This document shows positions 26,286 to 36,044 of a DNA stretch of 49,511 bases, piece after piece. The stretch is taken from positions 1 through 49,511 of the forward strand of contig JAHFOI010000004.1 of assembly GCA_023266895.1 (NCBI GenBank), given 5' to 3'. The translations under genes were made by a program, and so were the position numbers. The DNA is from Candidatus Woesearchaeota archaeon (GTDB lineage Archaea > Nanobdellota > Nanobdellia > Woesearchaeales > ARS49). Under the pieces are notes generated by a model. The model was not told the DNA's origin. It searched no databases and saw only the letters and a list, made by a program, of their open reading frames with translations. The stretch's first letter is position 1; each line of letters opens with the position of its first letter.

Positions 26286-28877
26286 CTAACTGCATTCTGA
26301 ATGACCGCACTCAAAACACGTTGGTCCAGAACAGCCTGACACGTACGCAATGTTTGGACTATAGCATTTTGGACAGTGCTCCTTACGGTCATTGCCTTGT
26401 TCTGAGTGTTCTGTTGCCGTGCTTGAGCTCACTGTTTCAGAAGTTGCAACATGAGTTGTCAAGATTTGTTGGCCTTTTAAATCACCGTGCTGCGCCAAAA
26501 ACTTTGTAAGTGCAACACTAATTGCATGAGGCATGCTTTCAACCCTGCTTGGTCCAAAACCAAAAGGCTTATCAGACTTAATGCTGTTTAGTTGTCGTCG
26601 GATCTCATTCACATCACCGCCAGCCTCAAGATATTTACTGATCATGATGCCCAATGCAGTTGTAAGTCCTGCAACTTCAGTGCCAACAGGCGTGGTTGAA
26701 GTGAACAGCTTAAACGGCTTGCCATCTTTATGATCAATGTGGATGTGCATAGGACCATAGCCTGTGCTGAGTCTGTAGTACACACTTGTCACGCCTTCAC
26801 GTAGTTCAGCATCACTAATTATCTTCATGGAAACTACCTGCTCTTGTGCCACCGCTTTTTTCTCTTTGTTCTTTGCTTCAAAATTCAGCACTTGCTGACT
26901 TTTACACCCATCACGATACACTGTAATACCTTTACACCCCATGTCCCACGCAGTAAGGTATGCTTTTCGCACATCTTCTACTGTCGCGCTATTTGGCAGA
27001 TTAATTGTTTTACTCACTGCATTATCAGTAAACTTTTGAAATGCTGCTTGCACGCGCAGATGATGTTCAATACCTAAATCATGTGCTGACGCAAACAATT
27101 TTTGCACAGGTGCTGGAATTTCAGGAATTCCGCGAACACTACAGTGATTATCCTGAATTTTCTTCCATAACAGTTTAGGCTCACAACCCCAACATTTATT
27201 CTGTTCAGCAACAGACTTAAACAAAGGATTGACTTCATAAAAAACATCTCCTTCAAAAGGTGTTTCACCTTTTTTCAAAGAGTCTAATCCTTTTGCATTA
27301 TACCGTACATAGGCAATGCCAAAAAAAGGCTCAATACCTGAACCTTGCAGTCCTGCTGCAATTGCAATAGTGCCTGTTGGTGCGATAGTTGTTCGTGCAC
27401 ACTGTCGTGGCCTGCCTCGTGCATAGGGTTTTGCATTTTTACCTTCTTTATCAAACGCTGAGTTTTTGAAAAACGGAAACACACCGCGTTCAAGCGCAAG
27501 CTCATCACTGGCTTCCAAGGCTTTCTCATTCACAAAACTCATCACTTCTTCTGCTTTGACAAATGCTTCAGCGCTATCAAATGCAATTCCGAGCAAGACA
27601 AGCATTTCAGCCCAGCCCATCACTCCCAAACCAATGCGGCGGTTTCCTTTTGCCATAAACTCAATCTGAGGCAAGGGATAATTATTGACATCAATAACTT
27701 CATCCATGAATTTTACTGCGACCTTTACGCATGCTTCAAGACGTGACCAGTCAAGCTCATTACGCACCACAAACTTACTCAAATTAATACTGCCAAGATT
27801 GCAGGGTTCATACGGCAACAGAGGCTGCTCACCACAAGGGTTTGTGCTCTCAATCTGACCAAGTTCTGGAGTGGTATTTGATGAAGAATTGTTAATTCTA
27901 TCCATCCACACCATACCCGGATCACCAGTCTTCCACGCGTACTGACAAATAGTGTCAAACACTTCGCGTGCATTCAACTGGCCCACAGGTTTTTTCGTGT
28001 GTGGATCAATAAGATCATAATTTTTCCCCTCGCGCGCAAGCTGCATAAACGTGCCATCACCCGCAACAGAAATGTTAAAGTTTTCCAGCTTGCCTTCTTC
28101 AGTTTTGTACTTGATAAACTCCAAAATATCAGGGTGCCAATACGGAAGAATGCCCATGTTTGCGCCACGACGCGTGCCACCCTGCTTTACTTGGGCTGTT
28201 GCTGCATCAATAAGCGTGAATGCAGAAAGTGCGCCTGATGCAATGCCTTTGGTACTTTTTACCATGCTGCCATGAGGGCGAATCCTGCACCCACTAAAAC
28301 CAGTACCGCCACCGCTTTTGTGAATAATCATGGTGTTTTTACAGGTCTCACCCCATCCTTCAATAGAATCCTCAATAGGAAGCACGTAACACGCGCTTAA
28401 CTGCTGCAATTCCCTGCCTGCATTCATGAGCGTGGGCGAGTTAGGCAAGAAATCCCAGTTTGACATCAAGTCATAAAACTGACGTGCAGTTCGTAGCACG
28501 GTTGAACGTGCTTTTTGGTTTTCACGACAAAGAGTGTTACAATTTTTCATAAACTGGCGATGATTCGCATCCCATTCCGCATACGACGTAAATCCAGCAT
28601 GAAACAACAAAAGCTCACTTGTCTGACCTTTGCCAACATCATACACTTCTTTACGATAATGCACTCCTTCAAGAACAGCTTGCTTAAACTCAGGAGCATA
28701 CAATAATTCTGCAAGCGCAATATTTCTTGCAATGCGCCACAACCATGTCTCAACATCAGGATCGTCCCGTAAGTATTTATCCTTAATGACTTTGCGTTGG
28801 TTTTCTGAAATTTCAACACGCGCTCCAGGCGGTGTTTCCCAATCATCAATTGATTGTATTGCTTGTGGTGCACTCAT
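26286..28877 (-). CDS. nrdJ: Class II adenosylcobalamin-dependent ribonucleotide reductase
   Basis: LPNSPTLMNAGRELQQLSACYVLP; ESTNPCGEQPLLPYEPCNLGSINL; C-terminal CPKC...CFECGHSEC. Confidence 0.95.
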   Translation of the reverse strand: MSAPQAIQSIDDWETPPGARVEISENQRKVIKDKYLRDDPDVETWLWRIARNIALAELLYAPEFKQAVLEGVHYRKEVYDVGKGQTSELLLFHAGFTSYAEWDANHRQFMKNCNTLCRENQKARSTVLRTARQFYDLMSNWDFLPNSPTLMNAGRELQQLSACYVLPIEDSIEGWGETCKNTMIIHKSGGGTGFSGCRIRPHGSMVKSTKGIASGALSAFTLIDAATAQVKQGGTRRGANMGILPYWHPDILEFIKYKTEEGKLENFNISVAGDGTFMQLAREGKNYDLIDPHTKKPVGQLNAREVFDTICQYAWKTGDPGMVWMDRINNSSSNTTPELGQIESTNPCGEQPLLPYEPCNLGSINLSKFVVRNELDWSRLEACVKVAVKFMDEVIDVNNYPLPQIEFMAKGNRRIGLGVMGWAEMLVLLGIAFDSAEAFVKAEEVMSFVNEKALEASDELALERGVFPFFKNSAFDKEGKNAKPYARGRPRQCARTTIAPTGTIAIAAGLQGSGIEPFFGIAYVRYNAKGLDSLKKGETPFEGDVFYEVNPLFKSVAEQNKCWGCEPKLLWKKIQDNHCSVRGIPEIPAPVQKLFASAHDLGIEHHLRVQAAFQKFTDNAVSKTINLPNSATVEDVRKAYLTAWDMGCKGITVYRDGCKSQQVLNFEAKNKEKKAVAQEQVVSMKIISDAELREGVTSVYYRLSTGYGPMHIHIDHKDGKPFKLFTSTTPVGTEVAGLTTALGIMISKYLEAGGDVNEIRRQLNSIKSDKPFGFGPSRVESMPHAISVALTKFLAQHGDLKGQQILTTHVATSETVSSSTATEHSEQGNDRKEHCPKCYSPNIAYVSGCSGPTCFECGHSECS

Positions 28878-28954
28878 GGTAGTTCCTCCTCTCTTCTGGT
28901 TCACTCAGTCTTTTTTGTGTTTCTTTTTGGGTTGTGTGACTCTTTTTCTTTTTT

Positions 28955-29416
28955 CTACTTTGTTTTCTTGGTCATCTTTAGCTTTGCAATCTCGCTTGCG
29001 AAATCACCCACGTCAGCAAACTTGCGATACACTGATGCAAAACGAATGTAGGCAACATCATCTAAACGCTTTAGTTCTTCCATGACCAATGAGCCAATCT
29101 TGCTTGCAGGAATCTCTGTCTTGTCCATGGTGCGCAAGGCGCTTTCAATTCTGTCCACAGCTTTTTGCAATTCTTCAGTACGTACAGGACGCTTCTCACA
29201 CGCACGCATCATGCCCTTCAACACTTTGTCTCGGGAAAAAAGCTCACGACGCTTGTCACGCTTGAGAATAGTAAGATCTAATAATTCCATGCGTTCATAG
29301 GTTGTGAAACGCTTGGTGCATTTTTCGCATTCTCTTCTACGGCGAATGGTTTGGCTATCACTTTCTCTACTATCAAGCACTTGAGTCTGAGACCAAAAAC
29401 AATACGGACAACGCAT
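28955..29416 (-). CDS. nrdR: NrdR-like transcriptional repressor
   Basis: MRCPYCFWSQTQVLDSRESDSQTIRRRRECEKCTKRFTTYER plus ATP-cone. Confidence 0.95.
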   Translation of the reverse strand: MRCPYCFWSQTQVLDSRESDSQTIRRRRECEKCTKRFTTYERMELLDLTILKRDKRRELFSRDKVLKGMMRACEKRPVRTEELQKAVDRIESALRTMDKTEIPASKIGSLVMEELKRLDDVAYIRFASVYRKFADVGDFASEIAKLKMTKKTK

Positions 29417-29459
29417 GATGACCTCTTTGTACGACGTGATCTCGCCGACAAAAATACCA

Positions 29460-29480
29460 CCTGTTGTGTTTTGCAACAGG
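29460..29480. promoter_or_regulatory. Inverted repeat in nrdR upstream region
   Basis: CCTGTTG tgttttg CAACAGG just downstream of TATA-like TTTATATA (about 29503-29513, minus strand). Confidence 0.4.
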
Positions 29481-29538
29481 AACAAACACGAGGCGTAGGG
29501 GCTGATATATAAACATTCTTGTTCTCTAATAGGTGGTA

Positions 29539-29573
29539 CAAAAAACACTAAACACAAGCAGTGGTGTTTTTTG
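29539..29573. terminator. Inverted repeat CAAAAAACAC / GTGTTTTTTG (terminator- or operator-like)
   Basis: 10-bp perfect arms, 15-nt loop, between the zinc-ribbon gene and nrdR. Confidence 0.4.
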
Positions 29574-29642
29574 AGAGAAAAAGAGAGGTTACTGGTGTTT
29601 TCTGAGTTGAATATTATGGGTTCTTTTTCTGAAGAGCATTAT

Positions 29643-29954
29643 TCACTGGCTTCTTCTGCTGCCACCAGTTTTGTAGGGCTCACGTGATTTTGTGCCAGAT
29701 TTTGTTCCAGAAGTTGAATCAAGTTCGATGCGCTCATCAAATCTACAATGCGCACAAACTACTGTGTGCACACCCCGATGTAAAAAAACACTTGCTTGCG
29801 AATTGCATTTTGGACAGGTTGTTGTGCTAATTTTTTTTGCAGTTTCTTTTGTGAAACCACAGTCCAAGCAAGAAATACCAAACTCATCTTCATCAACATC
29901 CCCACTGCCACACTTGCTACAAGTGGGTTTTCCTGGTTGCGCATCATGTACCAT
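29643..29954 (-). CDS. Double zinc-ribbon protein
   Basis: CSKCGSGDVDEDEFGISCLDCGF and CPKCNSQASVFLHRGVHTVVCAHC. Confidence 0.7.
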   Translation of the reverse strand: MVHDAQPGKPTCSKCGSGDVDEDEFGISCLDCGFTKETAKKISTTTCPKCNSQASVFLHRGVHTVVCAHCRFDERIELDSTSGTKSGTKSREPYKTGGSRRSQ

Positions 29955-29988
29955 AGACTTAAAAAAGCTGCACCGCTACATAAAGTTT

Positions 29989-30546
29989 ATGTCTGATGCA
30001 TATTATGACAGCATTGCAGCATGCTACAATGAATTGCATGGCGAAGAACAACTAAGAAAGCTACGACTCATTCATGAGTATCTATCTAAAAACAAACTTA
30101 TTCTTCCAACAGACACACTTCTTGATGTAGGCTGTGGCACTGGACTTAGTGCAAGCATATTCAAAAACAGGATTCAAGGAGTAGAACCTAGCAAAGCAAT
30201 GGCGCACCAAGCGCCCTTTCCAGTTACAATCTGTGCTGCAGAACAATTGCCTTTTCCTAACAACGCATTTGATGTCGTGCTCTGCATAACCGCGGTGCAT
30301 AACATGGTTGTTCCTGAACAAGCAATTAAAGAAATGCAACGCGTGAGTCGCAAGCTTATTATCATAAGTGTTCTTAAAAAAAGTATTAACGCAAAAAGGC
30401 TTTTTCAGCTCATTTTGGGCAGTGCAACATGCATAGCTACGTTTGATGATGTGCACGACAAAATATTTATACTCGCTGTTGTGCATACAGTGCATGCAAC
30501 CAATTCTTGTGACCACGCGTGCAAACGCAAAAGTGCTAGGCATTGA
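29989..30546 (+). CDS. Class I SAM-dependent methyltransferase
   Basis: LLDVGCGTGLSASIFKNRIQGVEPSKAM; LPFPNNAFDVVLCITAVHNM. Confidence 0.85.
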   Translation: MSDAYYDSIAACYNELHGEEQLRKLRLIHEYLSKNKLILPTDTLLDVGCGTGLSASIFKNRIQGVEPSKAMAHQAPFPVTICAAEQLPFPNNAFDVVLCITAVHNMVVPEQAIKEMQRVSRKLIIISVLKKSINAKRLFQLILGSATCIATFDDVHDKIFILAVVHTVHATNSCDHACKRKSARH

Positions 30547-30871
30547 GCGAGAAACTGACTTTGCGTTTTCTGTAATATGGCATGCTCCAGTGAGCAAGGA
30601 ACCACGACAGTATGCAATAAGTGTTCCAAAAAAACACGTTCATGCAGACATTCTTGCAAAAGCAGGGATTTTTTGCATTCAATTTTGCACACCAGAGCTC
30701 ATGCGAACAGCATTGCATAATGAACTTGCACAAAAACTTTTTGGCCAGTGCGAAACCATTGACTGCCCTAAACTCATCCATGAACCACATCTTGAATGCG
30801 AAACAGTCCACTCCCTAGACCTTGGCGACCATTATCTGGTTGTAGGAAAAGTGTTGATGGCAAAAGAGTGA
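30494..30871 (+). CDS. Flavin reductase-like domain protein
   Basis: FAFSVIWHAPVSKEPRQYAISVPKKHVHADILAKAGIFCIQF...HYLVVGKV. Confidence 0.6.
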   Translation: MQPILVTTRANAKVLGIERETDFAFSVIWHAPVSKEPRQYAISVPKKHVHADILAKAGIFCIQFCTPELMRTALHNELAQKLFGQCETIDCPKLIHEPHLECETVHSLDLGDHYLVVGKVLMAKE

Positions 30872-30978
30872 TTAAGGATATTGTCTGAAAGAGTTTGTGT
30901 TTCTGCGAGTTTTTTTTGGGGGGCAAACATGTTCTGTTGCTGAGCAAGGTGTTGAGCAGGGGCTAAAAAATACTACGC

Positions 30979-31431
30979 TTGTTTGGTATTTGGAACCTTC
31001 AAGTGCATTGCAGACTCAGAAGTCAGGAACAACTCCAAGAATTTCTCATCACTCTCAGAAGCAAACATGAGCTGATTGATGACTATGAACTCATTCCAGT
31101 ATTTGAAGACATTCAAATCAATCTCTTCCCAAGCATTATAAAGAACGAGAAAAAAAGTCTCTTCATGAACATCATCACTTCAGCACATCTTGCAAAATAT
31201 TTTATCATAACAGAAACTGCTCTCAAGTCAGCAAAACTCATCAGTCAAGCAGGAGAGGATGCCCTTGCGCTTGCAACACAATATGTTTCTGACGCACACC
31301 ACTTTGAACAACAAGGAGATCTTGTACGTGCGTTTGGCGCACTGAATTATGCTCATGGCATTCTTGACTGTCTTGCGGGAATAGGGCTTATTGAAGGCAC
31401 TGATTCTGATTTGGAGCGGTGGCAGAAGTAG
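30979..31431 (+). CDS. DUF357-like protein with Lrp-effector-like N-terminus
   Basis: LATQYVSDAHHFEQQGDLVRAFGALNYAHGILDCLAGIGLI; TTG start. Confidence 0.65.
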   Translation: MFGIWNLQVHCRLRSQEQLQEFLITLRSKHELIDDYELIPVFEDIQINLFPSIIKNEKKSLFMNIITSAHLAKYFIITETALKSAKLISQAGEDALALATQYVSDAHHFEQQGDLVRAFGALNYAHGILDCLAGIGLIEGTDSDLERWQK

Positions 31432-32062
31432 AATAGGCGGCTACTATGTAATTAGAAGTATTCCAACAATATTTTCCTATGACGCGCAACCTCTTACCAT
31501 TTTGCTCTACAGAAAGATTCAAGAACTTACCTTTGACGAGCGCCATTTTTATTTTTGCCTTTAATGCAGATTCTCCAGTTGGATCTTTTTTCGTGCTGAA
31601 AAAAACAGTACACCACGAACTATAATTCTTGTGTTGTGCAATATCAGATAAACACTCATACTCTTCCCGGGCATCATTTGATCGCTTAGTTTGCTGAAGG
31701 TATGCTCGTAAAAATTCAACAGCTGCAGGATAAAAATCGGTTCCGGGTTTGACTAAATGCGAAGCAACAAAATCCTCAAGAGAAGGTGGTTCGTACATCC
31801 ACAATTTTGCTTTTACTTGAACCAGGCATTCAGGATCAAATCCTTCATGCGTATCGAAAAGAAGTGCATTAATAAACTCTTTTTCTTCAGCCATGCCACA
31901 AAATGCAGCATATGAGGGCCTAATTCTTTCTAATGCTTTGCGATGTTCTTCTATTGGACTTGACGTATCAGCAGGCACAGGACGTATTGTGCACACCGTA
32001 ATAAGTTCATCAACTAATTCATCTTTGCAATGAGGGGTGAGCGCACGTTTTTTTAGTAGCAT
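31388..32062 (-). CDS. Hypothetical protein
   Basis: 224-aa ORF; no clear family. Confidence 0.55.
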   Translation of the reverse strand: MLLKKRALTPHCKDELVDELITVCTIRPVPADTSSPIEEHRKALERIRPSYAAFCGMAEEKEFINALLFDTHEGFDPECLVQVKAKLWMYEPPSLEDFVASHLVKPGTDFYPAAVEFLRAYLQQTKRSNDAREEYECLSDIAQHKNYSSWCTVFFSTKKDPTGESALKAKIKMALVKGKFLNLSVEQNGKRLRVIGKYCWNTSNYIVAAYSTSATAPNQNQCLQ

Positions 32063-32153
32063 GTTGTTTTTTCATTTCAGACATTCTTAAACTTGTGGGA
32101 CCTGTATTCGTCCCTTTCGTACGACGACAAAAGAGTTGTTCAGTGACAAAACC

Positions 32154-32162
32154 TTTATATAT
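32154..32162 (+). promoter_or_regulatory. TATA box for small Cys-rich ORF
   Basis: TTTATATAT 30 nt upstream of ATG 32184. Confidence 0.5.
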
Positions 32163-32183
32163 CTGCCAACAACCTATCAGTCT

Positions 32184-32309
32184 ATGCAACCAAAGGTTCT
32201 CAAGTTCAAACAAGATCCGTGCTTTGGAGTCAAACACGAACAAATTGAACACTGCGCAACATGCTGGATAAAGAATTCTTGTCTTGTGGCTTTTAGAAAC
32301 AGAAAGTGA
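32184..32309 (+). CDS. 41-aa Cys-rich small protein (not in ORF track)
   Basis: MQPKVLKFKQDPCFGVKHEQIEHCATCWIKNSCLVAFRNRK*; four Cys including CxxC; TATA box upstream. Confidence 0.55.
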   Translation: MQPKVLKFKQDPCFGVKHEQIEHCATCWIKNSCLVAFRNRK

Positions 32310-32430
32310 GCAGATAGTGCGTTTCGTATGAGTAATTCTTTTAGGCGATTGGAATTGCCAAAAAACTTAAAAACAAATCAAAAACAAACCCACATCAGGT
32401 CAGTGAAAACTCATCAGAATTCTTTCAAAT

Positions 32431-33663
32431 TTATTTTTTCTCACGCACTGCTTCAGCCTCAAGCACGCGCTGAATACCAAGCACACTTGCCGCAGTTCTG
32501 TAATCACAATCATGTTTTTCTTTGACTGCAGACACAGCACGTATTGCTTGCGTGATCAAAGTTTGAAGCTCACGAGACACGCGCTCCTGAGTCCAGACCT
32601 GACGATGCATATTCTGATACCATTCCAGATATGAAACAATACAGCCTCCTGCTGAAGCAAGAATGTCAGGCAGAACCACAATACCCCGTTCAGATAATGC
32701 CTGATCAGCTTCAAAACTGAGAACACACTGTGCAAGCTCAAGCACGACTTGCGCATTAATAAGCAATACATTTTGTGAAGTCACCTGCGGGTCAGCTCCT
32801 GTAAATACCAAAAGCCCAATAGGTAATGCAAGAAGTTCCTGAGAACCCATGTTTCTTGCACCAAGAAAATCATGCACTGAACCAGTTTTTTTTGCGTGCT
32901 CAACAACCAAGCCAACATCCAAACCTTCAGGATTATAAATCGCACCCTGACCATCACTTAGTGCAACAATTTTGTAGTGCAATTTATCCAGCAATTCAGC
33001 AACCACACGCCCAACATTGCCAAAACCCTGTATCGCAACCGTGCTTTCTTTTTTAATCAAAAGAACTGGCGCAAGCTCTTGAAGCAAAAACACCCCGCCC
33101 TGCGCAAGCGCACTCTCACTCAACTGACTGCCTACTTTTTCCAGAGGCTTGCCAACCACTGCACCAGGTTCTTTTCGTTTGTGCTGTTGCTCAAACTCAT
33201 CAAGAAGCCAGGACATTATTTTAGGAGTTGTATTAACCCCAGGACACAACACATCAGTGCTTGCACCAACTGCATCACCAAGAGTTTGCATAAACGCACG
33301 AGAAACTTTTTCAACATCAGTTTGAGAATAAAGTGCAAGATCAATCTGCACCCCACCAGATGCACCACCAAAAGGAATATTTGCAACTGCGCAAGAGAGC
33401 GTATTCCAAAATGCCATGGCTCTCATATCAGAAATGTCAAGTAAGGGATGAAAAAGAACTCCGCCACTAAACGGACCACACGCATTATTTGCCTGCACAC
33501 GACATCCTTGCAGCACTGTCAATCCTTTACTAAGAGAAACATCAAAGGAAAAATCAAGCACGTTTTGCGCATTCAAAAGTAATTCTTTCTGGCCATTAGA
33601 AAGACTAAGAATTTTTCCAACCCTTGCAATCATTGCCACCATACTAGAAAATGCATCATCCAT
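32431..33663 (-). CDS. Glu/Leu/Phe/Val dehydrogenase-family protein with active-site lysines replaced by Ser
   Basis: RVQANNACGPFSGGVLFHP, TLSCAVANIPFGGASGGVQID, CPGVNTTPKIMSWLLDEFE, intact Rossmann TVAIQGFGNVGRVVA. Confidence 0.88.
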   Translation of the reverse strand: MDDAFSSMVAMIARVGKILSLSNGQKELLLNAQNVLDFSFDVSLSKGLTVLQGCRVQANNACGPFSGGVLFHPLLDISDMRAMAFWNTLSCAVANIPFGGASGGVQIDLALYSQTDVEKVSRAFMQTLGDAVGASTDVLCPGVNTTPKIMSWLLDEFEQQHKRKEPGAVVGKPLEKVGSQLSESALAQGGVFLLQELAPVLLIKKESTVAIQGFGNVGRVVAELLDKLHYKIVALSDGQGAIYNPEGLDVGLVVEHAKKTGSVHDFLGARNMGSQELLALPIGLLVFTGADPQVTSQNVLLINAQVVLELAQCVLSFEADQALSERGIVVLPDILASAGGCIVSYLEWYQNMHRQVWTQERVSRELQTLITQAIRAVSAVKEKHDCDYRTAASVLGIQRVLEAEAVREKK

Positions 33664-33731
33664 ACAAAAAGGAATAAAGAAGCTGTATAAAAAGATGATG
33701 AATTAGGCAAGCATACTTTTTCTTCTCATTC

Positions 33732-34274
33732 TCAAAATTGATTCAACACACCTTTCATAATTCGACGATCATACTCCTTTTTGAGTTCACCAAACCATGT
33801 ACTTAAGTCATCAGCAAATACATTTTTCTCAGGTTCATCAATAACAAACTCTAAACCACCATCCTGCTTACCATAATAAAGACGGACAGACTTATCCTGA
33901 GAAACAAGACCAAATTGCGCAACCCAATACCTACCATTCACTGTTTTGAACCACTTTAAGAATGAATCGTACGAACTAGGAATAGTAACCTCTACAAGAT
34001 GAGGCTGAGACATTACTTCACTTAATTTAGGACTTTGATGTTGCATAACAATAATTCCTTGCCGCACAATCCATTCTTGTTTAGAATATGGCAAAACTTC
34101 TGCACGAACGCATGCGCGTTCATATCGCTCTTGATCAACACAAGGAGGCAGGGCAACAAAAAGATTTTTTGCACACAACACAACAAAACCCGTTGGAACA
34201 TAGGGCACTGACTCAAGAACCTGACGCACAAGCCAATGAGATGCATTAGTAACAGTCGAAACACATTGTTCCAT
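33732..34274 (-). CDS. Hypothetical protein
   Basis: 180-aa ORF; no clear family. Confidence 0.55.
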   Translation of the reverse strand: MEQCVSTVTNASHWLVRQVLESVPYVPTGFVVLCAKNLFVALPPCVDQERYERACVRAEVLPYSKQEWIVRQGIIVMQHQSPKLSEVMSQPHLVEVTIPSSYDSFLKWFKTVNGRYWVAQFGLVSQDKSVRLYYGKQDGGLEFVIDEPEKNVFADDLSTWFGELKKEYDRRIMKGVLNQF

Positions 34275-34453
34275 GAAGACACAATTTCTTGTTTCTTAAT
34301 AAAAATTACTTTGTTCCGAGATTTTGTTTCACCACACCATTGTTGCCAAGTTCGCGTACTTTTTTACCTGCAAGATGCATCTCCTTGACGCAGTTATGAT
34401 CAATAACCTACACACTCCTGAAAAAAAAAGTCATTTTGTAATAAAGCTCCCAA

Positions 34454-34963
34454 TCGGGGCAGAGCCCCGGGGTATCCGACTAGAATAGACTTAGCTTTAA
34501 TTGATTCTCGTCTCGTCCTTGATTCTTGATGTATTGTTTCATGGCTTCCTCACCATACCCATCACCCACGGTATCAATGTGACCTCCTTCTGTCCAGAAG
34601 TGTCCGCCCCATAATTCTTCACGTGAGTCAGGAAACTTCTTGAACACCTCTTTTGCAGTTATACTTTTGCAAATCATCATCACTTGCGAAGGTGAGTATC
34701 GAGGCGCTGCCTCTACAAGAATATGTAAATGATCCTCATCAGTACCGATAGCATGAAACCAAAGATAATATCGTGACGCAATACCCAACAACACTTCTTT
34801 CAAAAAAGCACTCACCTCATCCGATAACAAATCCTTTCGGTATTTCACCACAAAAACCATATGATACCGAATCCGATAACTACAATGCGATGCATACCTA
34901 ACATTCATACAACCAAGAAAACAAACCCACTTCAAAAACTTTCGGGGCAGAGCCCCGGGGTAT
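34454..34963 (-). mobile_element. IS200/IS605-type insertion sequence (TnpA only)
   Basis: TnpA flanked by direct copies of TCGGGGCAGAGCCCCGGGGTAT (34454-34475, 34942-34963), each a hairpin plus GGGGTAT. Confidence 0.85.
34480..34935 (-). CDS. tnpA: IS200-like Y1 transposase TnpA
   Basis: YRIRYHMVFVVKYRKDLL; DHLHILVEAAPRYSPSQVM; LWGGHFWTEGGHIDTVGDGYGEEAMKQYIKNQG. Confidence 0.95.
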   Translation of the reverse strand: MKWVCFLGCMNVRYASHCSYRIRYHMVFVVKYRKDLLSDEVSAFLKEVLLGIASRYYLWFHAIGTDEDHLHILVEAAPRYSPSQVMMICKSITAKEVFKKFPDSREELWGGHFWTEGGHIDTVGDGYGEEAMKQYIKNQGRDENQLKLSLF

Positions 34964-35045
34964 TAAACCCAGAAAGGAATAAAAATTTTTCACCAGATTC
35001 AAAAACAGCGCAAAGTTTAAAAGTTATCATCAGAATTTATTCATT

Positions 35046-36026
35046 ATGAAAGTTCTTGTGATAGGTGCACCACCACTCACCATGTCAAAACAATGTGCCA
35101 TTGCCTTTCAAAGAGAAGAGTGTGAAACAAAACATGTTAATTATCGGTTTCTTCAAGGACATAGGTTTGCGTGGACAAACAAACTCATAAACAAACACAT
35201 TATCAGTGTTGCTGAACACTTCAGGCCAGAACTCGTGCTGGTTGTCAAAGGAGAAAAATTATTGCCAGGAACAATACTTGCAATCAAAAAAACTGGCGCA
35301 TTCACCATTAATTGGGTAATTGACGAGCCCACAGGCAAGTATCACCCAGAAGGAAAACTCTCAAACCTCCACGAATATGATCACGTGGTGTGCTTTGACA
35401 ACAGCTATCTTCCTCTACTTCTGCAACTTGGCGCGCCTGCTGCAGAATTCCTTCCCATAGGCGTTGATGAAACAGTATACACTGAAAAAATTCCCCTTGC
35501 TGAAAGAACCTATTCAACAGACATTTGCTTTCTTGGAACCTACACTCCAGAACGAGAAAAAATGTTTACTGCGATTGCTGAAAAAAACCTTGTGATTTAC
35601 GGTCCTAATTGGAAGAAAAAAATTGCACAACACAGCCCTCTTGCTTCAAAACTTTCTTCAACAACAATTAAAGGACCAAATGCATGCGCGTACTTTAATC
35701 AGACAAAAATCAACATCAACCAAACACACAGTCAAGCTCAAGATGGAGGTATTAATCTACGCATTCCAGAAATACTTGCCACCAAAAGCTTTCTTTTGAC
35801 TAATAACTTCAAAGGACTCTCAGCACTCTTTGAGCTAGGCAAAGAACTCGCCACGTATGACTCACCCGAAGACTTCAAACAAAAAATAGAATACTACCTT
35901 GCACACCCTGAAGAACGGGATGCCATAGCAACCGCAGGCTATGAACGAATCCTCAAAGAACACACGTTCAGGCATAGGATAAGAAAACTCATCAACATAT
36001 TTCTAACTGCAACCCAGAAAAAGTAA
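35046..36026 (+). CDS. CgeB-like glycosyltransferase
   Basis: FTINWVIDEPTGKYH; LPIGVDETVY; CFLGTYTPEREKMF; KININQTHSQAQDGGINLRIPEILATKSFLLTNN. Confidence 0.8.
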   Translation: MKVLVIGAPPLTMSKQCAIAFQREECETKHVNYRFLQGHRFAWTNKLINKHIISVAEHFRPELVLVVKGEKLLPGTILAIKKTGAFTINWVIDEPTGKYHPEGKLSNLHEYDHVVCFDNSYLPLLLQLGAPAAEFLPIGVDETVYTEKIPLAERTYSTDICFLGTYTPEREKMFTAIAEKNLVIYGPNWKKKIAQHSPLASKLSSTTIKGPNACAYFNQTKININQTHSQAQDGGINLRIPEILATKSFLLTNNFKGLSALFELGKELATYDSPEDFKQKIEYYLAHPEERDAIATAGYERILKEHTFRHRIRKLINIFLTATQKK

Positions 36027-36044
36027 TTGAGTGTTATATTTTTT

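Noticed and set aside
29692-29988. N-terminal extension of the methyltransferase ORF
   Set aside because: It is antisense to the double zinc-ribbon gene; the methyltransferase most likely starts at 29989.
32019-32252. 77-aa minus-strand ORF MFNLFVFDSKARILFELENL...
   Set aside because: Overlaps the better-supported small Cys-rich ORF with its TATA box and the start of the 31388-32062 gene.
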